Positions 12,801-26,937 of a DNA stretch of 64,000 bases are shown one piece after another. Position numbers and translations under genes: made by a program. The stretch comes from Vanilla planifolia (Eukaryota > Streptophyta > Magnoliopsida > Asparagales > Orchidaceae), in contig JAIUJO010000190.1 of the NCBI GenBank assembly GCA_023846275.1, positions 259,085 to 323,084 of the forward strand, in the 5' to 3' direction. How positions within the stretch are numbered: the stretch's first letter is position 1; every line of letters starts with the position of its first letter. Under the pieces are notes generated by a model. That model did no database searches and had not been told where the DNA came from. It was given only the letters and a program-made list of their open reading frames with translations.

Positions 12801-14849
12801 TAATACTAAATTATCATTCTAATTTTACAATAATATATAATAAAGCTAGCATGAGATAAAATGAAGCAATGTAATATAACCAAATCTAAATGATATAATT
12901 GTCACATGAGAGGAGATGTAGAGTTAAATAGTAAATATAACAAAATCAAAGCGAAAAATTTAAAAAAATGAGATAATTTATATGGCAAAGTTGCATTCAA
13001 AGATTCTAAGGAGATCTTTTATGATATCCATGAAAATCGAATATGTTATGATTCAATATGTCTCACAAAGCATCTTAAAATAATTGAAAATAAAATATTT
13101 TTAAAAAAAATAAAAAAAGTATAATTAGTTGGATAGAGCACATTGAGATGAGTGCAATGCTATTTATTTTATCTTCATCAAGCCACATTTAGAATTACTA
13201 TGAATTACCTAATTTAAGGAAACATAAAAAATAATAAATTATCGTTATAATAGCAAGTAAATATGTACATTAAAGCTAAATATAGATAAATTGAAGTGGC
13301 ATAGTATATCCTATTCAATGAGAAGCATTTGATGGAATGAGATAAATTCCACATGAAAGTTGCATTAAAAAATATGGACATCAAGTTCAATAACCTCAAC
13401 ATCAATTCTTCCATGACTAGAAATTTTTTGCCAAGCTTGTCAAAACTAATGATAATGCTCTTTCAAACAAGGCCAATGAAATTTTTTGTCTTGATAGGAC
13501 ATGATTTGGATTTCTTAGAATTTAAAAAGCTAAAAAAAGAATAAATAATAATAAGTAATTTAACATTAAGAAAAATAATATTAAAGCTAAAAAAATATAA
13601 ATAAAGAAATATAATTTAGCAAGATGAAGGTGATATGAAGGTCACATGATAAGGCATTTAGAGTTACAAAGCGGTATAAGAGTTTCAAACTTTAAAATTT
13701 GAAAGATGAGATAAATAGTTTGAGAAAGTTACACTATAAGTTGCAATATTGATTGAATGCAACATACTTTATCATCATATCATGCAAAATCTAATTGTTT
13801 CATAACATGTAAAACATAATAAAATAAATTACTTAAAAATATTAAAATAGATATCTAATATGATAGCTCTCATTGTATCAAGTTTAATGATATTTTTTTT
13901 GCCTTCAATAGTTCTCATTTACAATTAATGTGAATTACCATAGTAATTAAGCATAAATAATATCTAGTTATTACATTAATGTTAAGTTAATATATATTTA
14001 AATAAAATGAGATAAATTGATTCAATGCAATATAACCAAATCATTGTAAAACATTTGACGAAATGAGATAAATTTTACATGTAAGTTGAAACTAAGAAAA
14101 TAAAGATATTGGATGCAACCTCCTCTATCACTAATTCATGTACAACTTTAAATTTATTATGTCATGCTAAAACTCTACAAAATGAAAGTATAGAAATATA
14201 TAATGAATATAGAATTAGATAGTGCTCGTTGAGAAGAGTCCAATAATATTGGTTTTGTCTTGATTAGATTATATTTGAAATTACAAGGAATTATCACATA
14301 AAAAACATAAGTAATTATATGTTTTTATTTTTAATTTTAAATATATTAAAATTAAAGAAAAAATGAGATAAATTGAAGTACTATAATCTAACTATGTTAA
14401 ATCAAAGTCATGGGTACACTAGAGAAGAATTAGAGTTTTGAAATAACATAACCAAATTGATGTAAAAAGGTTGAAGAATTGAGAAAAATTATGTGCGAAA
14501 TTTGTACTCTAGGATACAAAAGAGATTGAGTGTGATATTCTCAATCATCAAACCAGTCCTAAATTACAATGTCTCAAGAAATCTACAAAAATTTAAGAAA
14601 AATTAAATATTTAAAAATTCATGAATAAATATTTAAGTTGATACAACACATTGAGATGAGTTTAATGATTTTTGTTGACTTGATTGGAGCTCATTTAAAA
14701 ACATGATGCACTTAAAAAATTAAGAATAAATAATTATATATTATTATTTTAATATTGAGTATACATGCATATATAAACAAAAATGAGATAAATTGTAGCA
14801 ATAATCATTATGAAAGCATTAAAGAAATGAGATTAATTATTGGTGAAAG
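9866..14849 (+). repeat. Diverged ~420-bp satellite array, segment 2
   Basis: Continuation of the array after solo LTR-1, beginning with the right copy of GTATT at 9866-9870. About 12-13 monomers. A fairly complete monomer can be followed from about 12,720 to 13,140; there the motif GTAATATAACCAAATC occurs near 12,871 and again, slightly changed, near 12,931, showing a 60-bp internal duplication within the monomer. Small open frames such as 13,214-13,414 and 13,353-13,544 follow the monomer and are not genes. The last five bases, GAAAG at 14845-14849, are the left target duplication of solo LTR-2. Confidence 0.85.
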
Positions 14850-15454
14850 TGAAGTTCTTTGTGCTTAAGAAAATCCCACAAGAGGGGGGTGAATTTTGGT
14901 AAATAAAATTTTCTTTCGATTTTTTGTTTCAATTAAAAATTAAATCTTTTAAGCTCGAACAAGAAGAAATATAATACAAAAGATTTTTAAGGTGGTTCGA
15001 CTAAAAATCGAGCCTACATCCACCCCCAACCGGTGTTGGGAAAAAACAACAATAAATATACCAAATTACAATCGAGGTTTTTCGTGCGGTTCACCTTAAA
15101 TCTACTTCGGATTTTCCTACTGCTAATCCTGAACCTACTTGAGTTTTTCTAGGCTCAACTCAAACCCAGGGATTTTGCACAATGCCGGGATGCCCTTACC
15201 CCCAATGAAAAGAATACAAAAATTGGCAAAACTTAAAATAACTTTAAGAGAAATAGGAGGCACACACGACCGAAAAAATGGAGGAATAGAGATTGAAAGA
15301 TTGTTGAAGCAAAAACCTATAATTTTAGAATCATTCTTGCCACTTTCTCTTTATAAAATTGGAAGGACAGTATTCAATTGATTTTGCTCGAAATCATGAT
15401 CTGAAAGTTTTGAGATCTTAGCAAATGTCACCTCTAGAAGTTCTTCATTCTTCC

Positions 15455-15464
15455 CTATTTATAG
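15455..15464 (-). promoter_or_regulatory. Sense LTR TATA box, LTR-2
   Basis: CTATAAATAG then GG on the minus strand, matching 8654-8663 in LTR-1 together with its flanks. Confidence 0.6.
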
Positions 15465-15654
15465 AGCTTAAATTTGAGCTATAAAATAACTCCCAACGGC
15501 TCTTAAAATCACCTAGCCATTTGGGTAACGGACGGAAAGCAGCTACCGTCCGATTCGGGTCCAAAGACGGACGACACGAATTGAATCTCGAATTTACCAT
15601 TTGAGATTAATTCAGTCCGTTCGATCTGGGTGGGCTTGATCTGAGCATTTGGAT

Positions 15655-15830
15655 TGCACGCATGCTAACCTACATGTACTAGTATCATTTGTACTGACAT
15701 AATTCGCATTAAAACAGTTACCTTTTTTGTTACGCTTCTTGGCGCATTTCTGCACAGCCTGGGTTCGATTCTTCTGCATGCCCATTTATGCTGAATAATT
15801 TTAGCCATCCAATCATGCTTGCGCTTCCCA
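15655..15830. other. Extra ~170-bp segment private to LTR-2
   Basis: Between the GATCTGAGC word and the antisense promoter, LTR-2 holds about 170 bp that LTR-1 lacks. It includes GGGTTCGATTC near 15,768-15,778, which fits the tRNA/SINE B-box GGTTCGANTC, but no T-arm can be paired around it and I see no good A box. It may be a captured host fragment, a SINE piece, or sequence that LTR-1 lost. Confidence 0.4.
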
Positions 15831-15857
15831 CTTCTTGGATAATTGGGTTGGATTTTA

Positions 15858-15899
15858 GTCCCATATTGCCTAAAATGCTTCGCGATTGCGCTTTATAAG
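15858..15899 (+). promoter_or_regulatory. Antisense snRNA-type promoter (USE + TATA), LTR-2
   Basis: GTCCCATATTG at 15858-15868, a 23-bp gap, then TTTATAAG at 15892-15899: the same gap as in LTR-1 although the gap sequence itself differs. Downstream to 16141 there is no TTTT; the first T-run is T6 at 16142-16147. The GGGG(TTGGCT)CCCC hairpin at 15931-15944 starts 39 bp after the TATA start, against 40 in LTR-1. The 45 bp from this hairpin onward are about 85-90% alike between the two LTRs by eye, while the rest of the putative transcript has diverged. Confidence 0.45.
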
Positions 15900-16749
15900 G
15901 AATTCACATCAAGTACCCTCGATCCGGTCTGGGGTTGGCTCCCCCCTACCTTGACCAAGATTTCATCACCTTGGCGGATTGACTTCATCTTGTACTGTTC
16001 GCTTTAGCGTTGCCTCCAGGCTGAATTCACTAGTTTCCGTTCAGCATCTCTTGCGGCATAAATTGGATGTGCTTCGTTCGTCATTTCCTGTGCCCTAAAT
16101 TCCTTCGGACTATGGGCTCCCCTTCCGAGTCAGTCCACCAATTTTTTATATCTATATTATTTTTTTAATTTCTAAATGCCTTGACGGGCCAGTGTTTAGG
16201 TCGGTTCGACCAGCTCAATGCTATAGTGAAAATTCCCGAGAGTAACGTTGTTTTAGGGTGTTTTGTGAGAATTTTTGGGCCATAATATTTAATATAAGTA
16301 TACCAAAATAATTTTATATTATTATAGTATTATAAGTTTTCTAAATTTCTATGAAAAGAAATTCATGAAAAGTAATTCTTAAATAAATTTAAAAAATCAA
16401 ATACCAATGTTTATACTTTTCATCAATAATGCTTGGCCCAAAAATCAAAATTCAATAATTGATAATTTTATAATTTTTTTAAATATTAATACTACTAGTG
16501 TGCTACATCATCTCAAAATTTGGACATATCAATTTTGAGAAAAATAAAAAGGAAATCAAGTATGAAAACTTTAGTACATGTCTTCAATTTCCTTGAAGCT
16601 TGCCATGACTCCAAGAGCATTGAAGACCACTATTTTAGACATTTAATGTTCATGGCTTCACTTAATTGAATATTAACAATTTTATTTAGAGCAAGCCCAT
16701 ATGAGATATAAACATTTATACTTGAGTCATCAAACACAACGGTGTAATA

Positions 16750-19700
16750 GAAACCTTAATTATAAGATATTAATAAGAATGTGTAAACATCCTCAATGAA
16801 ATAATAAGGATTGGTTGGAAATGTTTCATAAATTTTGAAACTTTTAACAAACTAAAATATTTAATAAAATAGAAATAAAGTTTTAATTGAATAAAACATT
16901 TAGAGATGAGTGGAAAGATGTTTGTTTTCTCTTGATGAACCTTATTTGGAATGAAATTGATTCACAAAATTAAATATGCATAAACAAAATAAATTATGAT
17001 TTTAACATTAAGTTAATTTATATTAAATTTGAAATGTCTTACATTAAAAAATGTAATATAAGTAAATCAAATCATTTTAAAGATCACATAAGAAGATACT
17101 GAGACATATATAATATTGCAACAAAATTAAAGCAAACAATTTGAAAGAATAGGATAAATTTATTACAATGTTACAATCTAAGATACTAATGAAATTTAGT
17201 ATAATATCCCCAAATATCATAACATGTATGAATTAAGATGCATCAAAAAGCATACTAAAACTCACAACATTAAATTATTAATTAAAATAAAAATAAATAG
17301 TAAATTAGATAAAGTCTATTGAGTTGAGTTTAATGACTGTTATTTTGTCTCAATTAGACATTATTGAGAATTATAATAAATTGCCAAAAGAAATAAATAT
17401 AAATAATGATAATTTATTATTGTAAGATTTAGTAAATGCATATTAATGATAAAATGAGATATATTAAATAAATGTACTATGACAAAATGAAAGTGAAATT
17501 TTTGATGAAATAAGATTAACTATAATGGAAAGATTCATTCCAAGATACTATGGAGATTGAGTACAATATCCTCAACTCTTAATTCAAAGATAATTAGAAA
17601 TGTTCTATTAAGAACCTAAAAATTTGACAAAATAAAATATCTAAGAATATAGAAATAAAGTTTTAGTTGTAAATGCCAATAGAGATGAGTCTAATGACAT
17701 TCTTCTATCTCATTTAGTCTTATTTGGAATTAATGTGATGTACAAATTTAAATAAGAATAAATAAAAATAAATTATTATTTTAATGATAGTAAATTTATA
17801 TTAAAGTTAAATTAAGATAAATTGAAATCTAATGTTTCTAAACTAAATTAGTTTTATACTCACATGAGAAAAGATTGAGTGCTGCTCTGTCTATTAATAA
17901 AATCAAAGCAAAATATTTGAGAAATGAATTAAATCGTTTGACAAAGTTGTATTCCATGGTGCTAATGAGATAAAGTATAGTATCATTAATCATTATATCA
18001 TTTGCAAAAAAAAATTCCTAAAAAAGCATACCAAAAGGCATAAAAATGAAGTATTTACTGATATAAATTTAATTATTTTATTAGATAGAGTATATGGATT
18101 ATAGTGTGATGCATTAATTTTGTCTTTATTTAACATTATTTTGAATAACAATGAATTTAAAAATAATTCTAAAAAAATAATAATAAATTATTATTTTAAT
18201 ATATAGTAAATAAATATTAATTTAAATTTGTATAAATTTGTGTAATGGAATGTAACAAAATACAAAGTAATTTAAATATCACTCAAGAGAAAATTTAGAG
18301 ATACATAGTAATATAACTTTACTAAATAAGAACTTTTAGAAAATGAGATTATTTGTATAGAATAATTTATTCCAAAATACTAAGGAGATTTACTGTAACA
18401 TAACTAATTGTTAAATTAGGTCTGAACCAAATGCCTTGGAAAGCATGCCAAAAGTTTAGAAAATAAAATATTTAAAAATATTGACATTAATATTCTATTT
18501 GATAGTCCTCATCAAAATGAGACAAACGATGATTATTTCATCTCAATCAGACAATGTCTTGATTTATTGTAAATTAAAAATTAGAGAAGCAAAAATAATA
18601 ATGTATTATTATTTTAATATTAAGAAAATTTATATTAAAGCTGAAATGAGATAAACTTTAGTAATATAATTTAACTAAATGAAAGGAATATAAATTTCTC
18701 ATATGAATAGATTTACAATTATATATTAGTATAACAAATTTGAAGTAAATTCAAAACAAGATAAATTGTATAGGAAAATTGCATTCCAAGAAGCTTAGAA
18801 GATCGTGTGTGACAACATCAATCTTCAAATCACACATAAATTTGAATATCTTATAAAGCATATAAAAACCAAAGGAAATAAATTATTTTAAAAAAAACAT
18901 ATTAAATTGGGTAAAGCTAATTAAGAGGAGTCTGATGACATTTTTTATCTCAAATGGAAATCATTTTAAATATTCAAAATTACTAAAGTAAATAAGCATA
19001 AATGAAAATAAGTGATTCTTTTTTATAATGAAAATGTGTATTAAAGCTCCAACAAGATAAAGTTCAGTGATGTAATTAACAAAACAAAGAGTTGTATAGT
19101 TTATCAGAGAGAAGAATTAGAGTCTAAAAGTAATGTAAATAAATCATATTGAAAACATTGAGAAAATAGGAGATAAAATGCTCATGAAAGTTGTATTCGA
19201 AGATACTAAGGAGATTGAGTATAACATTCTCGATCGTTAAATAAAGTACAAATAAAACTATCATGTAAAGAATGCGAAACCCACAAAATATAAAATATTT
19301 AACAAATATAAAAATAATTATTTAATTTGGTATAACATTGTAAGAGGAGTCCAACGACTTTTGTTTGGTCATATTCAAAAGACTTTTGGAATTGTAACAA
19401 ATTATCAATTTAAATAATCTTAAATTATAACAAAGTATTATTTTAATATTAAATAAATATATGTTAAAGCTAAAATAAGATAAATTGAAGCAATATGAAA
19501 TAATGAATTCAAAGCAAGGTAAAGCTCACATTAGAAATGATTTAGTTTATCATAGTAATGTAACCGAATAGATGTAAAATTATTTGAAGAAATGAGATAA
19601 ATATACAAGAGTGTTACATTCCAAGATAATAAAGAGATCAAGTCTAACGTTCAAGATTGTTAGATCAAGTTCAAATCAAAATGGCTAGTAAAACATATAA

Positions 19701-22700
19701 ATACCTTACAAAATAAAATATATAAAAATATAAAAAATGATATTTAATTAGATGGAGCTTGTTGGTATGAATTGAACAACATTTAGTTTGATTTAATATG
19801 ATTTTATCTTAATTTATTAAGTCTTTAAATTTCATAAAATAAATTTTAATAAATTGTTATTAATATCAAATAAATATATATTAAAGTTAAAATGAGATAT
19901 ATTAAAACAATACTACATAACTAAATCAAAGCAATGTATGGGTGACATGATAAGAGATTTAGATTTTTGTAATAATGAAATCAAATCAAAGAAAATAATT
20001 TTAAGAAATGAGACAAATTATACAATAAAGTTGAACTTCAAGACATTAAAGATATCAAGTGTGACATGTTTTTGCTAGATCATATACGAATTGAATCTCT
20101 ATTAAACTTTGGCCAAATTATTAGTAATAAAATTTTCAAAATTTAGAATTAAATATTTAATTGTATATGGCTCATTATAGGTAGTACAATGATGCTTGTT
20201 TTGTGTGCATTGAACCTCATTTAAAATTTCCATTAATTACACAATTAAATAACCTTAAATAATAATAAATTATTATTTTTAATATTAAGTAAATGTATAT
20301 AAAGGAAAAATTAAGATAAATTAAAGAAATATAATACTACCAAATCAAAATAGAGGTCACATGAGAGGAGATTTATAGTACATAGTATTGTAACAAAATC
20401 AAAGCAAAAACTATGAAAAAATATGAAAATGTTTACTAAAATGTTGCTATAAAAGATACTAAGGAGATTTAATGTAACATCCTTATTCATCAAATAAAGA
20501 GAGAACAAAAATGTGTTGTTAAGCATGTCAAAATCATACAAAATAAAATATCCAGAATTATAAAAATTAATATTTTTTAAAATAATGTTCTTTGAATTAA
20601 GTATAACTGGTTTGTTTCATCTATTTGGGATCTTGCTTGGATTCTCTGCTAGTTGTCAAAGTAAATAAACTTATATAATAATAAACTACTATTTAAATAT
20701 TAACGCTTGAAAACATTAAATTGAAGACATATAATATAACAAAACTCAAAGAGGTCTAATTGTCACATGAGAGGAGAATTATAGTTTCATTGTAATATAA
20801 CCAAATCAAATAGAAAAATTGGAGTGAGAAATATTGTATAGAAAAATTTATTCCACATTATTAAGAAGATAGTGTGTAATATTCATAGTCATTAAATCAT
20901 ATACAATTCAAAATGTCTCATAAAATATGCCAAAAATTTTAAAAAATAAAATAGTTTAAAATATAATAAAGAATATTTTTTTGACAAAATTTGTTAAGAG
21001 AAATCAAATGATGATTCTTTTCGTTCAATTAGGCACCATTTTGAATTAATTAATTTTTTAATTTTACCTAAACAAATATTAAAGCTAAATGAATTGAAGT
21101 AACATAATGGTTAGATGAGTTATTAATTAAAGTTTTGAAGTAATATGATCAACTCAAAGAGAAACATCTCAAGAGATGAGATAAATTGTGTATGGAAGTT
21201 GCTTTCTAGTACACTAAGGAGATTGAGTTAATATCTTCGACCATCAAATATAGAGAAATAAAAAATTCTCATGAACCATTATAATACCCATTCAAAAATA
21301 TTATATATCATTTAAACAAATCTAATGATGTTTTTAATCTCAACAAGACCTCGAAGGAATTAATAGTAAAACTAATTCAGAATTAATTCAAATTATAATA
21401 ATAAGAATTAATTTGTATTTTGACAAATTAATAGATTTTGGTTAAATCTAAAATAAGATAAAAATATGACATGACTAAATCTAAATGATGTAAAGATCAT
21501 ACAAGAACAAAGTTGGAGTTACATAGAAATACAACAAAATCAAAACAAAAAACAAGAAAATAAATGAGAAAAGCTACATAAGAAAGTTGCAATCCAAGAT
21601 ATAAAGTACTTCGAGTGCAACATCCTAAATCTTCAAATCATGTACGAATCTCAATGTCTGGTAAAGCATATTCAATGCCACTGTTTCATCTCAAATTACA
21701 TTTATTTGGAGTTACTACGAGTTAAAAGAAGGTAATTAATCATAAGAAATTATAAATTATTATTTCTATATTTCTTTAATATATATTAAAGGAGAAATGA
21801 AATTAATTGAAATAATGTTATGTTACATAATCTATGGAATGTAAAGGTGTCGTGAGAGGAGATATATCGTTATATAGTAAAAATAACTAACTCTAAAAAA
21901 ACATTTGATGGAAAGAGGTATGTTATATAGGAAAGATAATTCTAGTGATGCTAAGGAGATGGTGCATAACATCATCAATCATCAAATCAACCATGTATCA
22001 AAATGTCATACAAAGATTACCAAAACTCTACAAATTAAAATATATTAAATTATAAAAAAATGAATATTTAATAGTATAATCATCGTTTAGTATTATATGT
22101 TATATCTTAAACTGAGATTATTTAAAATTACTTCAAATTACTTAATTAAATTAACACGAATAATTACAAATTATTAATTTAATATTTGGTAAAAATAGTA
22201 AAGCAAAAATGAGATAAATTAAAGAGATATAATATAACCAAGTTAAAGGGATGTAAATATTACAAGAGGGGAGATTTAAAGTTTTATACTAAGATAACTA
22301 ATAAAATAAAAAAATTAGAAGAAATGAGATAAAGTATACCAAAAAATTTCATTCAAATGTATATTGAGATCAAGCTCAGAATCTTCAAACATCAAATTTG
22401 GTAAGAATACAAATGTCTCTTAAAACATACTCTTAAAAAATAAAATATTTAAAAATTTCAAAATGAATTTTCACTGTTATTGGGCTGTGCAGTATGACTC
22501 CAGCGATGTTTATATCATCTTGATAGGACCTTATTTGGATTTGTTTCAAATTAATATAATAAATAAGCATAAATTATACTTCTCAATTAAGAAAATATAT
22601 ATTGAATCTAAAATAAGACTAATTAAAGCAATGTAATATGAGAAAATCTAAATGATAAAAAGGCCATGAATAATAGCCTAAAATTACATAGTAATTTAAA

Positions 22701-24515
22701 AAAAATCAATGGATAGAATTTGGAGAAATGGAAAAAGTTTTTTCAAAAAGTTGAATACTAAGGTACTAAGGAGATTAAGTATAAAATCCATATTCTATAA
22801 ATAAAGTACAAATCTAATTATCTCTTAAAATAAGATATTTAAAAACTCAAAAAACAACATTTAATTGGTTAAAGTTCATTAAGTTGTGTCTAATGACATT
22901 TTTTGTCTCCATTGAACGGCCTTTAGAATTACAATAAATTATAAAAGTAAATAAATAGAAATAAGAATAAATTATTTTTAAAATTATCTTTGAATATACA
23001 TTACAAAAGTTATTTAAGTTAAAATATTTTTTATTACCAAGTAAAAGTGATGTAAAAATCACATGATAGAAGATGTAGTGTTATATAGTAAAAGAACTAA
23101 ATCGAAGCAAAACATCAAAAGAAACAAGAGAAAGGTTATGTTGAAAAGTGCTCTTCTAGATATTCAGGAGATGGACTATAGCATCCTCAATCATCAAATA
23201 AGACTCAAATAAAAAATGCTTTATAATATAACAAAATTGAATTTGTGCAAATGAAAATAAATTTTTATTTTAATGTTAAATAAATATATATTAAATTGGA
23301 ATGATATATATTCAAGCAATATGAAATAACAAAATCAAAGTGATATAAATGTCACACAAGAAGAAATTTAGAGTTACATAGTAATACAACCAAATAAAAT
23401 AAAAATATTTAAAGAAACGAGATAAATTATACAATAAAGTTGAATTGAAAAAACTAGGAAGATTGAGTATAACATTCTTGTTCATTAAATCATGCATAAA
23501 ATGAATGACTAATAAAATATGCCCAAACTCTTAAAAATAAAATATCCAAAAATGTAGAGGTAAATATTCAACTATATGGAGTTTGCCACAAAGAGTGTAA
23601 TGACACCTATTTCATTATAATTATACCTCATCTAAAATTATTTTGAGTGATAACATAAAATAAACATAATAATAACAAATTAAAATTATAAATTTAATTA
23701 AATATTTATTAAGGAAAAACATGACACTAGTTGAATCATTATAACATAAAAACATTAAAGCTAAAATTTTGAATTAATAAGACATATTGCAAAGAAATGT
23801 TATAGTCCAAAATGCTAAAGATGTTTTGTGTAACATCCTTGATCATTAAATCAAGTAAGAATAAAAATCCCTCATGAAGAATACTAAAATCCTACAAAAT
23901 AAAATATTTGAGATATTACAAAATAATATTTACCAAAATTGAGCTCATCGAGATGTGTGTAATGATGTTATGTCATGTATATTAAAACAAGAGTAAGATA
24001 AATTGTAGTAATATTATTTTAAAAAATCAAAGGGATCTAAAGGTTGCATAAGAGGATACTTAGACTTTCGTAGTAATATAACCAATTAATTAAAAAAATA
24101 TGATGAAGTGAGAAACTTTATATAAGAAAGTTGCATTTTATGTTACTAAGAAGATTGAGTGCAACGTCCCAAGTCATGAACTCATGTCTAAATTAAAATG
24201 CCTAATAAAGCATGACAAAATACTAGGAAATAAAATAATTTAAAATGGGTAAATAAATATATATATTTGGATAAAATTGGTTGAGATGAGTTCAGTGAAA
24301 TTTGTTTTGTCTCAATTAAAACATCCTTACAATTTGTCTTAATTGTCGAAGTAAATAAGAATAAATAATTATAAGTTACTTTTTAATTTTAAAAAAAATT
24401 TCATGCTGAAATTATACAGCTCAAGGTAAAGATTACATAAGTCATGAATTAACGTTTCATAGTAATATGAATAAATAAAAAACAAAAAATTTAAAAAAAT
24501 AAGATAATTTATGAC
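16750..24515 (+). repeat. Diverged ~420-bp satellite array, segment 3
   Basis: About 19-20 further decayed monomers in the same orientation as before, starting with the right target duplication of LTR-2. Anchors such as GAGATAAATT, ATGAGAGGAGAT and TAATAATAAATTATTATTTT can still be followed, for example near 20,260-20,480. The last recognisable monomer piece is the AAGATAATTTATGACATT word near 24,500, after which CT-rich sequence of the next array begins. Short open frames (20,311-20,541, 22,847-23,062, 23,312-23,497) are accidental. I see no RNA gene or further mobile element. Confidence 0.8.
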
Positions 24516-25484
24516 ATTTTTTGTAATTATTTTTTTACTTTTTTCTCTTTATCATAATACCACACCCATTCTCTCACTTTTTTCTCTCTCATCATTCTCT
24601 TATTTATCTCAAAATTAAATTACATAATGAATATAAATATTATTCATAATTATCTTCTATGTTATGTCATATTAAGATAATATCATATAATAATGGTACT
24701 ATTAATTGTTTAATAAACTTTTAAATTCTATGGATTAATAAAATAATAATAAAATAATAATCAACATATAAATTTAAACATTTATAATATATCAAAATAC
24801 TTCAAAACTTCTAGTTTTAGTTGTACTTAAATAATATTTAATTTTTTTTAGTTTTAAAATATAATATTAATAAATTTAGAAGTTAAAATATTAAGATATA
24901 ACTCTTTTTTAATAATTTCTCTTAGTTTTCTCACTTTTTTCTCTCTCATATTATCATTCTTTTATTTGTCTACCTTTCCCTATCTCTTCATCTTCTGCTC
25001 ACCCACTTTCTTTTATCTCTCACTACTTTCTTTATTCTCCCCTCTATTTAACTTATTATTTATTCTATTTATTTAGTCTATCTTCTCTCTCTTCTCCGTT
25101 TATCTTCTCCTTATTTAATCATGTCTCTTTTCTCTCATTATTAATTAAGAAATCTCTTATGTTATACACTTTAACATAACTTTTAAAGAATAAAATATAT
25201 TTTATTGTTTATATTTAATAAATAATTAAGTATTTTTATAAGAATTATATTTTTGTTGGAATATTTTTTGTATGAGTATTTACCTCAAGTTAAATAATGT
25301 TAAACATAATTTCTTATTAATTTAATATAACAAAAATATTAATATTTTATTATATTATGACATATATAACAAAACTAAAGTTACTTTTATAAGTGTAAAT
25401 ATACGATAATTTATAAATTAATGTAATAATTCATCTTTTTTACGACATTAGGCATGCAAGTATGATTTTTTGGCTTTTGTATGC

Positions 25485-25605
25485 TAGTGTAACCATACAA
25501 TCATTGTAGCATTAGATCTCATTAGAACTTAAATTTAAGCATGCTTAAGGAAAAGTATTATTGGGATGAGTGATCTCTTGAGATGTCTTCATGTTGTTCA
25601 TAAGT
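25485..25605 (+). pseudogene. 5S rRNA pseudogene 1
   Basis: About 120 bp that align nearly gap-free to plant 5S rRNA. Landmarks in order: GTGTAACCATACAATC (for GTGCGATCATACCAGC), AGATCTCATTAGAAC (for GGATCCCATCAGAAC), TTTAAGCATGCTT (A-box region), TGGGATGAGTGATCTC (C-box region) and GATGTCTTCATGTTG (3' end). A T-run follows at about 25,618-25,627. Differences are mostly C-to-T and G-to-A, the pattern of deaminated methylated cytosine. Both internal promoter boxes are damaged, so it is most likely silent. Confidence 0.85.
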
Positions 25606-26937
25606 TTTCATAGCATTCTTTTTTTTTATTAATGATAGTTAATTTTTATAATATGTTAATATTCATAAATGACATATTTATGAACGATATTTTGAAGTTT
25701 CCAATTTTGTCATTTCTTAATAATATTGACTTCATAACATCATTATTCTTAATTTGTTGTATTAAGTAATTCACTTCATGTGATGTTATAAAATAATAAC
25801 TTTAGTACTATTTAATGTTGATAGGAATAATTTATATCAACTACAACCAAATACAAGTTATATGCCTTTATAAAATCACATAAATGTTTTAAATAAAAGT
25901 TTTTTAACATAATAATAATAAAGTACATCACATAAGTTACCTAAATGTTTGAAATGAATGTAAAATAGTTTTCATTTTATTATATATATCTCTTCAAATT
26001 AAGATATTTTTTATAATAATGATATTATATACAATTTAGTTAATTTTTTAAAATATATGCATTTAAAAAATAATAATAAATTAATAGTGAACATCTAACT
26101 TAAACATTTCTAGTTTAACACAATGTAACAAAACTCTAATTATTGTTGCTTTTAGATAAAATTTAATATTATATAAGTTTAACAAGTTAATATTAACAAA
26201 TATTATGAGTTACAATATTGAAATATAACTTTTACTTAATTGTTTCTCTTTCTTCTTTCTCTTTATCTCAATAACTCTACCATTCTCTTACTTCCTTTAA
26301 TCTCTCAAAATGTTTCTTTTATTTGACTCCCATTTCTCTATCTCTTTGTCTTAACATGACCATCTCACTCTTCTTTCTCTCATTAGTTTCTCAATTCTCT
26401 ATCTCTCTCACTTTATATTTTATTTTCTCTATCTTCTTTATCTCACACTTCTCTCATTTTTTTCTCTTCACTCAATAATCTCTCCTCTCCCTCTATTAAT
26501 ATTTTCCTCTCTATCTCTCTATCTAAAATGACTATCTCCATTCTTGTAAACTTATCTCACATTATTATCTCTTTTTTTAGATTCACAAGTTAAGATTATT
26601 TATGAATTCCCACATGTTACAAACTTTAATATTTATTTTAAATAATAAACATATATTTTAATATTGATTAGTAACAAATATTTTACTTTTTAATTAATAA
26701 GAATTAAATTTTAATAAAATTAATTCTTATTTATAAATTTTATATAAATAATAATATACATAATTATTTATTATTTTAATTCTATTAAATTATTTTTATT
26801 AGAGTATATTATGACATAAAATTAAAATATAATTATCTTTAGAAGTGTTCATGAATAATAATATATGAAATGTTTAGTAGTTCATTATTTTCATGACTAT
26901 AATCACACAAATATGGTTTTCTATCTTTTTTATTCTT

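Larger units (their letters stand above)
14850..16749 (-). mobile_element. Solo LTR-2 (same lineage as LTR-1), 1900 bp
   Basis: Starts TGAAGTTC and ends GGTGTAATA on plus (final CA decayed to TA), flanked by GAAAG (14845-14849) and GAAAC (16750-16754), a 5-bp duplication with one later change. It is collinear with LTR-1 over most of its length: AGAGGGGGGTGAATT, GTGGTTCGACT, CCCCCAACCGGTGTTGGG, the sense TATA at 15455-15464, the antisense USE/TATA at 15858-15899 and a TCATCAAACACAACGGTG end. Differences are an extra stretch of about 170 bp near 15,655-15,830 and a replaced segment after about 16,000 that lacks the 80-bp duplication of LTR-1. The frame at 15,139-15,381 is accidental. Because the two target duplications differ, the two LTRs are independent insertions and not a duplicated block. 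Confidence 0.85.

Noticed and set aside
1..24515. CRISPR-like or bacterial repeat array
   Set aside because: Monomers are about 420 bp and diverged, with no short identical repeats and spacers; the context is plant nuclear DNA.
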